Notes under the pieces: generated by a model
Database searches by the model: none
What the model was told of the DNA's origin: nothing
Seen by the model: the letters and a program-made list of their open reading frames with translations, nothing else
In this document: piece after piece, positions 17,629 through 25,609 of the stretch
Layout: the number at the start of each line of letters is the position of its first letter
Position numbering within the stretch: position 1 is the stretch's first letter
Assembly: GCA_009929265.1 (NCBI GenBank)
Contig: SAAU01000006.1
Location: forward strand, 1-64,000
Length of the DNA stretch: 64,000 bases
Direction of reading: 5' to 3'
Source of the DNA: Alphaproteobacteria bacterium
GTDB lineage: Bacteria > Pseudomonadota > Alphaproteobacteria > CASFRQ01 > SAAU01
Translations under genes and position numbers: made by a program

Positions 17629-17763
17629 ATGAAGCGCACATATCAACCAAGTAAGCTTGTTAGAGCTCGTCGTCATGGATTCAGAAGTCGTATGGCAACT
17701 TTAGGCGGTCGTAAGGTTTTGAGTTCTCGTCGTGCAAAAGGACGTAAAGTCCTCAGTGCTTAA
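17629..17763 (+). CDS. rpmH: 50S ribosomal protein L34
   Basis: A 44-residue L34, the small basic protein of the large subunit. The frame reads [18 protein letters not shown] and then the family block [11 protein letters not shown] and [17 protein letters not shown] site precedes the ATG. It is first in the conserved rpmH-rnpA-yidD-yidC cluster; its stop is 3 nt before rnpA. Confidence 0.98.
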   Translation: MKRTYQPSKLVRARRHGFRSRMATLGGRKVLSSRRAKGRKVLSA

Positions 17764-17766
17764 GTC

Positions 17767-18228
17767 ATGAAAATGACATATCAACGGTTAAAAAAACGTA
17801 GGCAATTTGTTTTGCTATCAAAGCTCGGGAGTAGATTTATTACGCCGAGCTTTATTATGCTATGTTTAAAACAAACAAGGCAATTTTCAAAACTTCAACC
17901 GAAGACGGATTCTCCTCGAATCGGTTTTACGGTGACAAAGAGGTTGGGAAAAGCTGTTGATAGAAATTTTATTAAAAGAAGATTGCGTGCCGCGAGTGCC
18001 GAAACGCTGAATGAGTTTGCTCAAAGAGGATATGACTATGTCGTGATTGCAAGAAAAGACGCCACTTTAAGAAAATTCACAGATTTAGTTGATGATTTTA
18101 GACGCTCTTTTAAATTCTTTTCTTACACGGAAAAAGAACAAGAAGAAGGCCTGTCAGATAAGCAACTCAATGAACTCATCTCCAAAAAAACAAAAAAGAA
18201 ATCTTCAAAAGAAAAGGCTTTTTCTTAA
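17767..18228 (+). CDS. rnpA: Ribonuclease P protein component
   Basis: A 153-residue RnpA, the protein subunit of RNase P that helps the catalytic RNA cut 5' leaders from pre-tRNAs. The RNR signature region [17 protein letters not shown] (about 59-75) is intact, and the N-terminal [13 protein letters not shown] is typical. The Lys-rich tail after residue 130 is longer than in enterobacteria. It follows rpmH by 3 nt. I see no rnpB RNA gene in the window. Confidence 0.95.
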   Translation: MKMTYQRLKKRRQFVLLSKLGSRFITPSFIMLCLKQTRQFSKLQPKTDSPRIGFTVTKRLGKAVDRNFIKRRLRAASAETLNEFAQRGYDYVVIARKDATLRKFTDLVDDFRRSFKFFSYTEKEQEEGLSDKQLNELISKKTKKKSSKEKAFS

Positions 18229-18238
18229 GGGGAAAAAT

Positions 18239-18466
18239 ATGCTAAAGTCTTTTTGCGTGATGCTTATTACTCTTTATCAAAAAACTTTTTCAAGGTTTCA
18301 TCAAAGATGCAGGTTTTATCCAACTTGCTCAGAGTATACAAAGCAAGCCATCCAAATCCATGGCGTATTTTATGGGATTTATTTGGGGATTTTGAGAATA
18401 TTAAAATGTCATCCCTTTCATGAAGGGGGATTTGACCCTGTGCCGCCGCTTAAAAAAAGGAAATAA
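18239..18466 (+). CDS. yidD: Membrane protein insertion efficiency factor YidD
   Basis: A 75-residue YidD. The open frame extends further 5', but the ATG at 18239, 10 nt behind the rnpA stop and preceded by AAGGGG, gives the family's normal length and start ([18 protein letters not shown]). The hallmark [15 protein letters not shown] and [12 protein letters not shown] are present with the conserved cysteines. The protein is an amphipathic, membrane-associated helper of the YidC insertase encoded next. Confidence 0.93.
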   Translation: MLKSFCVMLITLYQKTFSRFHQRCRFYPTCSEYTKQAIQIHGVFYGIYLGILRILKCHPFHEGGFDPVPPLKKRK

Positions 18467-18467
18467 A

Positions 18468-20123
18468 ATGCAAGAAAACGAAAAAATTGAACAAAAAAAT
18501 ATCTTTATTGCACTCATTCTATCGGTTCTTTTGGTTTCAACGGTTAATCATTTCTTTGGTGTTTTGCCAAACTCAGAAGGGCAAAAACAAGAGGTCTCTG
18601 TCTTAGATAAAAAAGATGTAAAAGTCTTAGATAAAGCAAAAGTGGCAACGATTCCTCAAAAAGAAAAGAAGGGACAGGATGTTCCTTTCGAAAACAAAGT
18701 GGTTAAGGGCTCTTTAAATACAAAAGGGGCTGCGTTTAATCAGTTGGATTTAAAGGCCTATCAACAAAAAGTGAAAAAGGGTAGTCCTGCGGTTCGTTTG
18801 TTAAATAAAAAATCCTATTTTTCAACGTTAGGCTATGTCTTGGATGGCAAAAAAGTCGTTTCAAAAGATTCTGTTTGGAGCGTTGAAAAGGGAAACCTTT
18901 CCGCATCTTCGCCATTGGTTTTAAGCTTGACGACAAAAGAAGGCCTTGTTGTTAAAAGGGTTATCACATTGGATGACAAATATATGTTCACGATTTCTGA
19001 TGTGGTTCAAAATACGTCCCTTAAAAATGTAGAGGTCAAAACTTTTGGCCAAATCACACGTTCCAATGTTCAAAACTTGTCTCGTTCTCCGGTTCATCAG
19101 GGCTTTATTGCCGTCTTAGATAATGCGTTGAAAGAGGTAAAGTATCCTTCTGTTGAGGAGGAAAAAGAAACCTATTCATCAAAGGACGGGTGGCTTGGGA
19201 TTTCAGATAAATATTGGTTGACGGCCTTTATATATAATCAAGGGGCTTTCAAGACAGAATTTTCCTATGATAAAGAGCAAAAAGCTTATGATGCAACGTT
19301 TTCCTCTGACTCTGTGGTGCTTCAACCTGATGAGATTAAAACATTCAAAACTCATTTCTTTGCAGGGCCAAAAGAGATTGATTTGTTAACGTATTATCAA
19401 AAAACCTTTGGGGTGGAACGCTTTGATTTGGGGATTGATTTTGGCTGGTATTACTTTATTACAAAGCCTTTCCTCTTTACGCTGGAGTGGATTTATCGCT
19501 TTGTCGGAAATATGGGAATTTCAATTTTAATTTTTGCTTTTTTGATTCGCCTTTTGATGTTCCCAGTGGCGTCAAAGTCTTTTGAAAGTATGGCAAAGAT
19601 GAAGAAGCTTCAACCTAAGATTAAAGCCCTTCAAACGCGCTATAAAGATGATAAAATGCGCCTTAATCAAGAAATGATGCTTTTATATCAGAAAGAAAAA
19701 GTAAATCCGGCGTCAGGATGTCTTCCGATGTTGATTCAAATTCCGATTTTCTTTTCTTTATATAAAGTGCTGAGTGTTTCAATTCAAATGCGTCATGCAA
19801 AATTCTTTGGCTGGATTAAGGATTTGTCCGCTCCAGATATGAGCTCTGTCTTTACCTTTGGCGGGCTTGTGCCTTGGCCAGTTCCTGCCTTTTTGGATAT
19901 TGGGGTGTGGCCGTTATTGATGGGCTTGACGATGCTTTTCCAACAAAAACTCAATCCGTCTTCTCCCAATAAAGATCAGGCTGCGGTTTTGAAATGGATG
20001 CCGATTTTGTTTATGTTTATGTTTGGCAGAATGGCCTCAGGGCTTGTCATTTATTGGACGTGGAGCAATTTATTATCAATCCTACAACAAAGCTATATCA
20101 TGAAAAAATACGGGGAAAAGTAA
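18468..20123 (+). CDS. yidC: Membrane protein insertase YidC
   Basis: A 551-residue YidC (Oxa1 family) that inserts and folds inner-membrane proteins, alone or with SecYEG. An N-terminal membrane anchor (about 12-32) is followed by a large periplasmic beta domain (about 55-320) and the conserved five-helix core from about 330, with GNMGISILIFAFLIRLLMFP and the cytoplasmic helical hairpin KMKKLQPKIKALQTRYKDD. The open frame begins upstream at 18420, but the ATG at 18468, one nt past the yidD stop with AAAGGAAA before it, is the proper start. engB follows without a gap. Confidence 0.96.
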   Translation: MQENEKIEQKNIFIALILSVLLVSTVNHFFGVLPNSEGQKQEVSVLDKKDVKVLDKAKVATIPQKEKKGQDVPFENKVVKGSLNTKGAAFNQLDLKAYQQKVKKGSPAVRLLNKKSYFSTLGYVLDGKKVVSKDSVWSVEKGNLSASSPLVLSLTTKEGLVVKRVITLDDKYMFTISDVVQNTSLKNVEVKTFGQITRSNVQNLSRSPVHQGFIAVLDNALKEVKYPSVEEEKETYSSKDGWLGISDKYWLTAFIYNQGAFKTEFSYDKEQKAYDATFSSDSVVLQPDEIKTFKTHFFAGPKEIDLLTYYQKTFGVERFDLGIDFGWYYFITKPFLFTLEWIYRFVGNMGISILIFAFLIRLLMFPVASKSFESMAKMKKLQPKIKALQTRYKDDKMRLNQEMMLLYQKEKVNPASGCLPMLIQIPIFFSLYKVLSVSIQMRHAKFFGWIKDLSAPDMSSVFTFGGLVPWPVPAFLDIGVWPLLMGLTMLFQQKLNPSSPNKDQAAVLKWMPILFMFMFGRMASGLVIYWTWSNLLSILQQSYIMKKYGEK

Positions 20124-20753
20124 ATGGTAGATGTCACAAACGCGCAAGTAAAAACTCTTTTTTCAGCAGAATGCACCTTTGTTAAAGGGGTTGTTGATGT
20201 GGAAGGGTTCCCAAAACCCTTCTTAAATGAAGTGGCTTTTATTGGGCGATCCAATGTTGGAAAATCCTCCCTTATCAATGCGTTGGTAGGTAAAAGAGGC
20301 CTTGCGAGAACCTCAAATACGCCGGGCAGAACGCAGGAAATTAACTTTTTTAATTTAGGGGAAAAGATTTTACTTGTGGATTTACCAGGGTATGGCTATG
20401 CGAAAGCCCCTCAAAAAAAAGTAGGGGAGTGGAATGCTTTTATCTTTGCGTATTTGAAAGGGCGGGTGCCGTTAAGGCGAGCCTTCCTCCTTATCGACTC
20501 TAGACATGGGGTTTTGAAAAAGGACGAGGAAGCCATGGACGTTCTTGATAAATCAGCCGTCCCCTATCAAATGATTTTAACAAAAGTAGATAAAATTAAA
20601 GAAAGTCATTTGGCAAAAATAAGGGTCTCTGTTGAAGCCTTAAAATCAAAGCATCCCGCCCTTTTTCCAGAAATCTTGGCCACAAGCTCTGAAAAGAAGA
20701 TTGGGCTAGAGGATGTCCGCCGCGAAATAGCCTTTTTATCAAAGTTAAAGTAA
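20124..20753 (+). CDS. engB: Ribosome biogenesis GTPase EngB (YihA/YsxC)
   Basis: A 209-residue TRAFAC GTPase needed for assembly of the 50S subunit and for division. Walker A is GRSNVGKSS (41-49); DLPGYGYA is the G3 region near residue 89, and TKVDK the G4 motif near residue 153. The start codon follows the yidC stop directly. Gene order yidC-engB is common in alphaproteobacteria. Confidence 0.95.
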   Translation: MVDVTNAQVKTLFSAECTFVKGVVDVEGFPKPFLNEVAFIGRSNVGKSSLINALVGKRGLARTSNTPGRTQEINFFNLGEKILLVDLPGYGYAKAPQKKVGEWNAFIFAYLKGRVPLRRAFLLIDSRHGVLKKDEEAMDVLDKSAVPYQMILTKVDKIKESHLAKIRVSVEALKSKHPALFPEILATSSEKKIGLEDVRREIAFLSKLK

Positions 20754-20756
20754 AAT

Positions 20757-20785
20757 TTGACAAAATAGTTTTTTAAGCGTAAAAT
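20757..20785 (+). promoter_or_regulatory. Promoter of the HD-domain gene
   Basis: TTGACA at 20757-20762 and TAAAAT at 20780-20785, spaced 17 nt, 36 nt before the ATG at 20822. Confidence 0.75.
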
Positions 20786-20821
20786 ATTTCTAGTTTTTTC
20801 ACATAACTTACGGAGAGAAAG

Positions 20822-21796
20822 ATGAAAAAAGGAAGCTATTTTATTGAATTGGCTAAGATTTTTAAAATCCAAGAGATTTATAGTGGGGCCTATAAAGAAA
20901 TGAATAAAGAGTGGTTATGGGCCAAATATTTTCATACTTTGAAAGTGGTTGAAACCGGTCTTGATATCATTTCTGAAACAGATAATTTTAAGGATGTTTC
21001 CGAAAAAGAATATGAAGCCATGACAAATGCACTTCTCATGCACGATTTTGCCCGCTCTCATGAAAAAAGGGAAGACGGAACAATCGCTTTTAAGTTCCAT
21101 GGCGCAGAAGGGATGCAAATGGCGAAAGAGTCTTATGATATTCATGACCCTCTTGTTTTGGCTCCAATTCTTATCCATGATCAAATGACACGAAACTTTA
21201 TCGACTTAGGTGATGAGGATTTGAAAAAAGACCCTCAATACACTGTGTTGCGTCCAGAGCTTCAAAAAAGCATTTGGGAAGTTCGGGCGTCTTATCAAGC
21301 CCTTTCTCCAAAAGATAAAAAAAGAGTGGATGACACCTGTGCTTTAGTTAAAGATGCAGATACTTTGGGAAATATGAAGGATTACGAAATTATGTTCCCG
21401 TTGACAAAAGAGCCAAAAACGCCGGAAATTTCTCCAAAAGTTTGGGACGCTGTGCGCAGTGGGGAATATGTGAATTATGGCGAGATAAAATCTTTGCCAG
21501 ATAGAGCGTTGGCTTATTTTGCTTGGGCCTTTAAGTTTTCTTTCTCTTCAACGATTCGTGTGGCCATGGAAAAAGACTTGTTTAATAAGATGAAAAATCA
21601 TGTTGTCAAAGAAGTGCGCGAAGCTCAAAAAGAGATACCTCAACTTGATGAAAAGTTGGAAAAATTGGAAGGCAGCTTTGATTCCATTATTCATTCAATT
21701 GAAAAGAAAAAAGAGCTTTTGGAAAGAAAAGAGGAAAAAGCCCCTAAAGAGGTCAATCTTCTTGATGTTAAATTAAAAGAAAGAGCAGGACGATAA
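20822..21796 (+). CDS. HD-domain phosphohydrolase-like protein
   Basis: A 324-residue protein with the HD superfamily metal motif: His38, His74-Asp75 (in LLMHDFARSHE), and a downstream ALVKDADTLGN Asp near residue 178. Between them stands ILIHDQM near residue 118, which could add a histidine ligand. HD proteins hydrolyse phosphomonoesters or phosphodiesters of nucleotides; the substrate cannot be told here. Residues about 260-324 are a Lys/Glu-rich coiled coil. It has its own promoter and a GGAGAGAAAG ribosome site. Confidence 0.75.
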   Translation: MKKGSYFIELAKIFKIQEIYSGAYKEMNKEWLWAKYFHTLKVVETGLDIISETDNFKDVSEKEYEAMTNALLMHDFARSHEKREDGTIAFKFHGAEGMQMAKESYDIHDPLVLAPILIHDQMTRNFIDLGDEDLKKDPQYTVLRPELQKSIWEVRASYQALSPKDKKRVDDTCALVKDADTLGNMKDYEIMFPLTKEPKTPEISPKVWDAVRSGEYVNYGEIKSLPDRALAYFAWAFKFSFSSTIRVAMEKDLFNKMKNHVVKEVREAQKEIPQLDEKLEKLEGSFDSIIHSIEKKKELLERKEEKAPKEVNLLDVKLKERAGR

Positions 21797-21851
21797 TTCG
21801 AATGGGGGCTTCTTTTTTTGAAAGAAAAAGTAAAAAAAGCAAAAAAAGGGG

Positions 21852-21879
21852 TTGATTTTTTCTTAGAGTTTGATATAAG
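21852..21879 (+). promoter_or_regulatory. Promoter of the tRNA-Arg/tRNA-Gln pair
   Basis: TTGATT at 21852-21857 and TATAAG at 21874-21879, spaced 16 nt, 13 nt before the tRNA-Arg 5' end. Confidence 0.65.
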
Positions 21880-21892
21880 AACACTACCGCTA

Positions 21893-21969
21893 GCGCTTGT
21901 AGCTCAGCTGGATAGAGTGTCGCCCTCCGAAGGCGAAGGTCGTGAGTTCGAATCTCGCCAAGCGCACCA
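21893..21969 (+). tRNA. tRNA-Arg (anticodon CCG)
   Basis: A 77-nt cloverleaf with encoded CCA. The acceptor stem GCGCTTG pairs with CAAGCGC; the anticodon loop CTCCGAA gives CCG, reading CGG codons; the T-arm contains GAGTTCGAATCTC. Confidence 0.95.
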
Positions 21970-21996
21970 AAAGCTGAGAAACTAAAGTGGTAGAAA

Positions 21997-22071
21997 TGGG
22001 ACGTCGCCAAGTGGTAAGGCAACGGGTTTTGATCTCGTCATTCGTTGGTTCGAATCCAGCCGTCCCAGCCA
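21997..22071 (+). tRNA. tRNA-Gln (anticodon TTG)
   Basis: A 75-nt cloverleaf with encoded CCA. TGGGACG pairs with CGTCCCA; the loop TTTTGAT gives anticodon TTG; the T-arm carries GGTTCGAATCC. It is 27 nt behind tRNA-Arg and shares its promoter and terminator. Confidence 0.95.
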
Positions 22072-22080
22072 ATATAAAAA

Positions 22081-22109
22081 GACTGTTGATTATTCAACAG
22101 CCTTTTTTT
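22081..22109 (+). terminator. Terminator after the tRNA pair
   Basis: CTGTTGA (22083-22089) pairs with TCAACAG (22094-22100), followed by CC and seven T. Confidence 0.9.
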
Positions 22110-22172
22110 ATGCTTGAATAAAAAAGCTTAAAAAAGTATTCTTTTCTAAAATATAACTTTAATGAGAGAATT

Positions 22173-22296
22173 ATGAAAAATATTGGGTGCTTTTGGAGGT
22201 ATGTTATCTCTTCCTTATGTTAAAAATGATAAACATAATTATAAAATTATTGAAGATCTTATGAATAAAGTTGAGGAAATACAAGAAATAAAATAA
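22173..22296 (+). pseudogene. Short frameshifted coding remnant
   Basis: An ATG at 22173 behind GAGAG opens MKNIG, but that frame stops 16 codons on. One base later another frame reads GAFGGMLSLPYVKNDKHN and continues to a TAA at 22294-22296, ending MNKVEEIQEIK. Joining the two would give about 40 residues. It may be the decayed tail of a longer gene or chance; I cannot identify it. Confidence 0.3.
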
Positions 22297-22308
22297 AGGA
22301 GAAAAGCG

Positions 22309-22677
22309 ATGTTGAGACGTATTTGTATAATTGGGGTGTTGGGATGTCTTTTAGGGGCATGTTCTTTCCTTAATTTTTCGGACGAGTATATTCAAGTCGC
22401 AACTTCTGAAGACGATGCTAAAATCTATATCAACTCAGTTTATGAAGGGCAGGGCTCGGCTAATGTTAAAGTCGTTCGGGATGAAGATGTGTCTATTCTT
22501 GTCAAGAAAAAAGGATTTCGTCCAGAGACAAGAGAGATTTCAAGGAAATTAAGCTCTGTTGGTTTTGTGGATCTTTTAGGGGGTGCGATTATCGTGCTTC
22601 CTCTTTTCGGGTTGCTTTCTTCTGGCGCATGGGAACCAGAACAAAATAATATTTCAATTATTTTAGAGAAGGAATAG
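22309..22677 (+). CDS. PEGA-like lipoprotein
   Basis: A 122-residue lipoprotein with lipobox LGAC (Cys18). The mature part looks like a PEGA-type beta sandwich: VATSEDDAKIYINSVYEGQG is the usual strand-turn with the 'Y(I/V)NG...G' pattern, followed by KKKGFRPETREI. A hydrophobic stretch (about 85-103) near the C-terminus could be a membrane segment. It is probably anchored in the outer membrane or periplasmic face of the inner one; function unknown. AAGGAGAAAA precedes the ATG. Confidence 0.7.
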   Translation: MLRRICIIGVLGCLLGACSFLNFSDEYIQVATSEDDAKIYINSVYEGQGSANVKVVRDEDVSILVKKKGFRPETREISRKLSSVGFVDLLGGAIIVLPLFGLLSSGAWEPEQNNISIILEKE

Positions 22678-22696
22678 CGGGCTTTCTAAATATTTT

Positions 22697-23260
22697 CTAA
22701 ACGAGGGGATAGCCGTATTTATTTTCTTTGATATCGCCCTTAAAGCAAGGGAGGATAAATTTCCAAACAAGGGTTAAAACAAAGAAAAGTCCGAAGCCAA
22801 TTTTTAAGAAGAAAACAAAATTTTCCTCTCCTTGAAAAATAGGAAAGGACGCAATAAAAGCTATAAAGTAAAGAAATGGCAAAAACGCAAACCAAGCATT
22901 CTTTCCTAAATCATGATAGCGCCTGACATAAACCCCAAGCGCTGGTAAAAGGCTGAATAAGACGAAAAGCCCCGAAAAGAAGGGAGGAATATAAAGAAGT
23001 CCTTCAATCATGCCGAGCCCCATATAAATAATAAAATAAATAAGGGCAAAAGACCAATATTCCATACGTGGCGCCCGTCCTTTAAAAGAGAGATACTTTG
23101 ACGTCATACATTCTTTATATTTCAAAAAGATTTTTTTAAAAAAAGATTTTGCTGAATATTTTTCCAAGATAATATCTTTTTGTTTTTGAAATTCGTCACT
23201 GGTTAAAATTCCCTTAGACTCAAGTGTTGCCAGTTTTTCAAGATCATCAAATTTTGACAT
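22697..23260 (-). CDS. SHOCT plus DUF805 membrane protein
   Basis: A 187-residue protein. Residues 1-30 (DLEKLATLESKGILTSDEFQ) are a SHOCT module, a short helical domain often found at protein ends. Residues about 60-180 are DUF805, with SFKGRAPRMEYWSF before the first membrane helix, RRYHDLGKNAWF in a loop, and four membrane helices. DUF805 proteins are inner-membrane proteins of unknown role. It faces away from the XRE gene and converges on the PEGA lipoprotein. Confidence 0.8.
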   Translation of the reverse strand: MSKFDDLEKLATLESKGILTSDEFQKQKDIILEKYSAKSFFKKIFLKYKECMTSKYLSFKGRAPRMEYWSFALIYFIIYMGLGMIEGLLYIPPFFSGLFVLFSLLPALGVYVRRYHDLGKNAWFAFLPFLYFIAFIASFPIFQGEENFVFFLKIGFGLFFVLTLVWKFILPCFKGDIKENKYGYPLV

Positions 23261-23337
23261 AACTCTCTCCCTTTTTGTTAGATACTTTTACAGTTTAGGA
23301 CAAAAATAGCCTGTTGTAAATTATAAAATAATTGGGA

Positions 23338-23577
23338 TTATTTTTCGCCTTGAGCTTTTTGGATGATTTCTTTTAGATCCACCTCAAGACAAGAGGCTAT
23401 CATTAAAAGGGTGCGCAGCGTTGGAGAGTTTTTCTTTTTCGCCAAAAGTGTAATTGCTGTTCGGCTGAGCCCCGTTTCTTTGGAAATTTGGAGCTTTGTT
23501 ATTTTTTGCGAAATTCTCTTTTCTTCAAGAATTTCAACAACTTTTTCTACGATATGTTCTGCGTCTTTTCTTTTCAT
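23338..23577 (-). CDS. XRE-type helix-turn-helix regulator
   Basis: A 79-residue DNA-binding protein. Residues about 28-75 form a five-helix XRE/Cro fold with KLQISKETGLSRTAITLLA as helices 2-3 and NSPTLRTLLMIASCLEVDL as helices 4-5. There is no second domain. A minus-strand promoter (23617-23644) overlaps a plus-strand promoter (23595-23624), so the regulator may control itself and the divergent transcript. Confidence 0.8.
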   Translation of the reverse strand: MKRKDAEHIVEKVVEILEEKRISQKITKLQISKETGLSRTAITLLAKKKNSPTLRTLLMIASCLEVDLKEIIQKAQGEK

Positions 23578-23594
23578 AAAAATAAGAATATCGG

Positions 23595-23624
23595 TTGACA
23601 GATTTATTTAAATGTAATTATAAA
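23595..23624 (+). promoter_or_regulatory. Plus-strand promoter without a downstream gene
   Basis: TTGACA at 23595-23600 and TATAAA at 23619-23624, spaced 18 nt. It overlaps the XRE promoter on the other strand. No coding frame follows on the plus strand before the hairpin at 23685. Confidence 0.6.
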
Positions 23625-23644
23625 TTCATTTTAAGAGATGTAAA
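23617..23644 (-). promoter_or_regulatory. Promoter of the XRE gene
   Basis: On the minus strand TTTACA (complement of 23639-23644) and TATAAT (complement of 23617-23622) are 16 nt apart, 40 nt before the XRE start codon. Confidence 0.6.
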
Positions 23645-23716
23645 GGATAAAAACCGATAGTAAAATAAATCTTTGAAAAGGCATAAAAAAACCACCCATT
23701 TGAAAGGTGGTTTTTA
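23631..23716 (+). ncRNA. Candidate small RNA
   Basis: Between the promoter at 23595 and the hairpin with T5 at 23687-23715 lies about 85 nt without a coding frame (its only ATG is followed directly by TAA). Promoter plus terminator plus no ORF suggests a small RNA, possibly tied to the divergent XRE regulator. This is inference only. Confidence 0.35.
23685..23715. terminator. Bidirectional terminator beside tRNA-Glu
   Basis: AAAACCACC (23688-23696) pairs with GGTGGTTTT (23706-23714). T-runs follow on both strands: five T on the plus strand and six or seven on the minus strand behind tRNA-Glu. Confidence 0.85.
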
Positions 23717-23717
23717 T

Positions 23718-23793
23718 TGGCGACCCTAGTGGGAGTCGAACCCGCGTTACCGCCGTGAAAGGGCGATGTCCTAGGCCTCTAGACGATAGGGTC
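23718..23793 (-). tRNA. tRNA-Glu (anticodon TTC)
   Basis: A 76-nt cloverleaf on the minus strand with encoded CCA. Acceptor GACCCTA pairs with TAGGGTC; the loop CTTTCAC gives anticodon TTC; the T-arm has GGTTCGACTCC. Confidence 0.95.
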
Positions 23794-23812
23794 TCAAAAG
23801 TCTGTGTGCTAA

Positions 23813-23841
23813 CTTATACTGAAAAGCGGATTAGATTGCAA
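23813..23841 (-). promoter_or_regulatory. Promoter of tRNA-Glu
   Basis: On the minus strand TTGCAA (23836-23841) and TATAAG (complement of 23813-23818) are 17 nt apart, about 20 nt before the tRNA 5' end. It overlaps the recJ 3' region boundary. Confidence 0.7.
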
Positions 23842-23854
23842 GCTTTTTTTTCAA

Positions 23855-25606
23855 TTATTCTGATATTTTTGCATCTTTTATTAAAAATTGAATAGTTTCC
23901 GTCCCTTTCCAAACATTTTTCTTCAAATGTCCTGCTATATCTAGGAGGAAATTGGCCTTGTTTTCCATAAGATTTTTCCCTAAAGGTGTGCCTTCTGCCC
24001 GAAAAGCAATTGCCGGAAGATAACCGCCATTATTCCCAATCAATCCGCAGCGAATATGCCCGTTTTTCAAAACGCAGGCATTTTTGATGGTGACACTTTT
24101 TAGGATGAAATAAGGCTCTGGATTGCCTTCCCCAAAAGGTTCTAAATATTCCAATTCTTTAACCAAAGAGAGCGTAGCGCCCTTTACATTCAAAATATTG
24201 TCGTAAACAAGTTCCGTGACGGATGGGGCTTTTTCGAATTTTTGAAGATAATCGTTTAAGAACGTCCTAAATTCGGGGAGTTTTTCTTCCTTTAAGGAAA
24301 AGCCCGCTGCCATAGGGTGTCCGCCCCCGCGAGTTAAGATGCCTCGTTCTAAGGCCGTCATAATGGTTTCGCCAATATCCACTCCAGCAATAGAGCGGGA
24401 AGAACCTTTACATTCCCCTTCATCAATACTGACCACAAAAACAGGAAGGCTATAGCGTTCCTTTAAGCGTCCAGCTAAAATCCCAATGACGCCTTGGTGC
24501 CAGCCTTTTTGTGCCAAAAGCAAGAAGGACGGATTTTCTTTCAGTTGCTCTTCGGCTTGATTAAGGGCTTCATTCATAGAAAAAGCTTCTAGATTTTTTC
24601 GCTCTACATTATGTTCTTTTAAATGTTCAATGACTTGTTCGGCCGAAACAGTGTCTTTTGAAGAAAGCAGATTCATGGCCAAACTTGATTTCCCAACACG
24701 ACCGCCTGCGTTTAAAAGAGGGCCAAAAATATATCCCAAATGATACGAGGAAAGAGGTGGGGTAATGTCAAAAGTATCAATGAGCGAGGCAATACCAATA
24801 TTTTCACGCCGCTCCATTTGTTGGAGGCCTTTTTTCACATAGAGGCGGTTCACCCCTTCAAGTTTAACCACATCGCAGATAGTTCCAAGGGCAACAAGAT
24901 CCAAATACCGCCGTAAATCAGGCGCCTTTTTGTCTTTATAAAACCCTTGTTCTTTTAATAAGCGATTAACTTCCACAACAAACAAAAAACAGACTCCACA
25001 GGCGGCCATAAACCGACACGGATGCGTGACATCTTCGTCTAAACGCTTTGGGTTGACAACGGCATAAGCCTCTGGCAAATGAAGATCTGGTTCATGATGA
25101 TCAATGACGATAATATCAAGTCCAAGTTCTTTTCCTTTTGAAATCGGATCAAAAGACGTTGTGCCGCAATCAACCGTTAAGACCAGTTTTACCCCTTCTT
25201 TTTGAAAACGCTTCATTTCTGCGGCATTCGGGCCATAGCCGTCTTCACGTTCTGGGATAAAGGTTAAAACCTTAATACCAAGCTCTTCTAAAAAAAGCTT
25301 AATGATAGAAGTTGAGGTCGCTCCATCGACATCATAATCGCCCATAATCCCAACAATATCATTGTCTTTAATGGCCTCAATAATGCGACAAGCTGCTTTC
25401 TTCATATCCGTCAAAGTTTCAGGATCTGGAAGATTTTTTTGTAAAGACGGAGTTATAAATTCTGGAATTTTTTCAACAGCAATTTTTCTTGAGGCCAAAA
25501 TGCGCGCCATTAAATCAGAATAATCATAGCGCCCCATAATAAAATTAACTGTTTTTTCATCAGCTTCGCGTAAAATCCATTTTAACCCAGAACAAGAAAG
25601 TGTCAT
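23855..25606 (-). CDS. recJ: Single-stranded-DNA exonuclease RecJ
   Basis: A 583-residue RecJ, the 5'-3' single-strand exonuclease of recombination and mismatch repair. The DHH phosphoesterase motifs are intact: MGDYDVDGA with Asp90/Asp92/Asp94, VDCGTT near 145, and DHHE with Asp169-His170-His171; the DHHA1 motif GGGHPMAAG lies near residue 435, and an OB-fold follows. It starts 3 nt after the OmpA-like lipoprotein stop, so both are in one minus-strand operon. Confidence 0.95.
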   Translation of the reverse strand: MTLSCSGLKWILREADEKTVNFIMGRYDYSDLMARILASRKIAVEKIPEFITPSLQKNLPDPETLTDMKKAACRIIEAIKDNDIVGIMGDYDVDGATSTSIIKLFLEELGIKVLTFIPEREDGYGPNAAEMKRFQKEGVKLVLTVDCGTTSFDPISKGKELGLDIIVIDHHEPDLHLPEAYAVVNPKRLDEDVTHPCRFMAACGVCFLFVVEVNRLLKEQGFYKDKKAPDLRRYLDLVALGTICDVVKLEGVNRLYVKKGLQQMERRENIGIASLIDTFDITPPLSSYHLGYIFGPLLNAGGRVGKSSLAMNLLSSKDTVSAEQVIEHLKEHNVERKNLEAFSMNEALNQAEEQLKENPSFLLLAQKGWHQGVIGILAGRLKERYSLPVFVVSIDEGECKGSSRSIAGVDIGETIMTALERGILTRGGGHPMAAGFSLKEEKLPEFRTFLNDYLQKFEKAPSVTELVYDNILNVKGATLSLVKELEYLEPFGEGNPEPYFILKSVTIKNACVLKNGHIRCGLIGNNGGYLPAIAFRAEGTPLGKNLMENKANFLLDIAGHLKKNVWKGTETIQFLIKDAKISE

Positions 25607-25609
25607 GGG

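Noticed and set aside
18420-18467. Longer start for YidC inside yidD
   Set aside because: The extra residues are a frame-shadow of the yidD end; the ATG at 18468 with its ribosome site gives the usual N-terminus.
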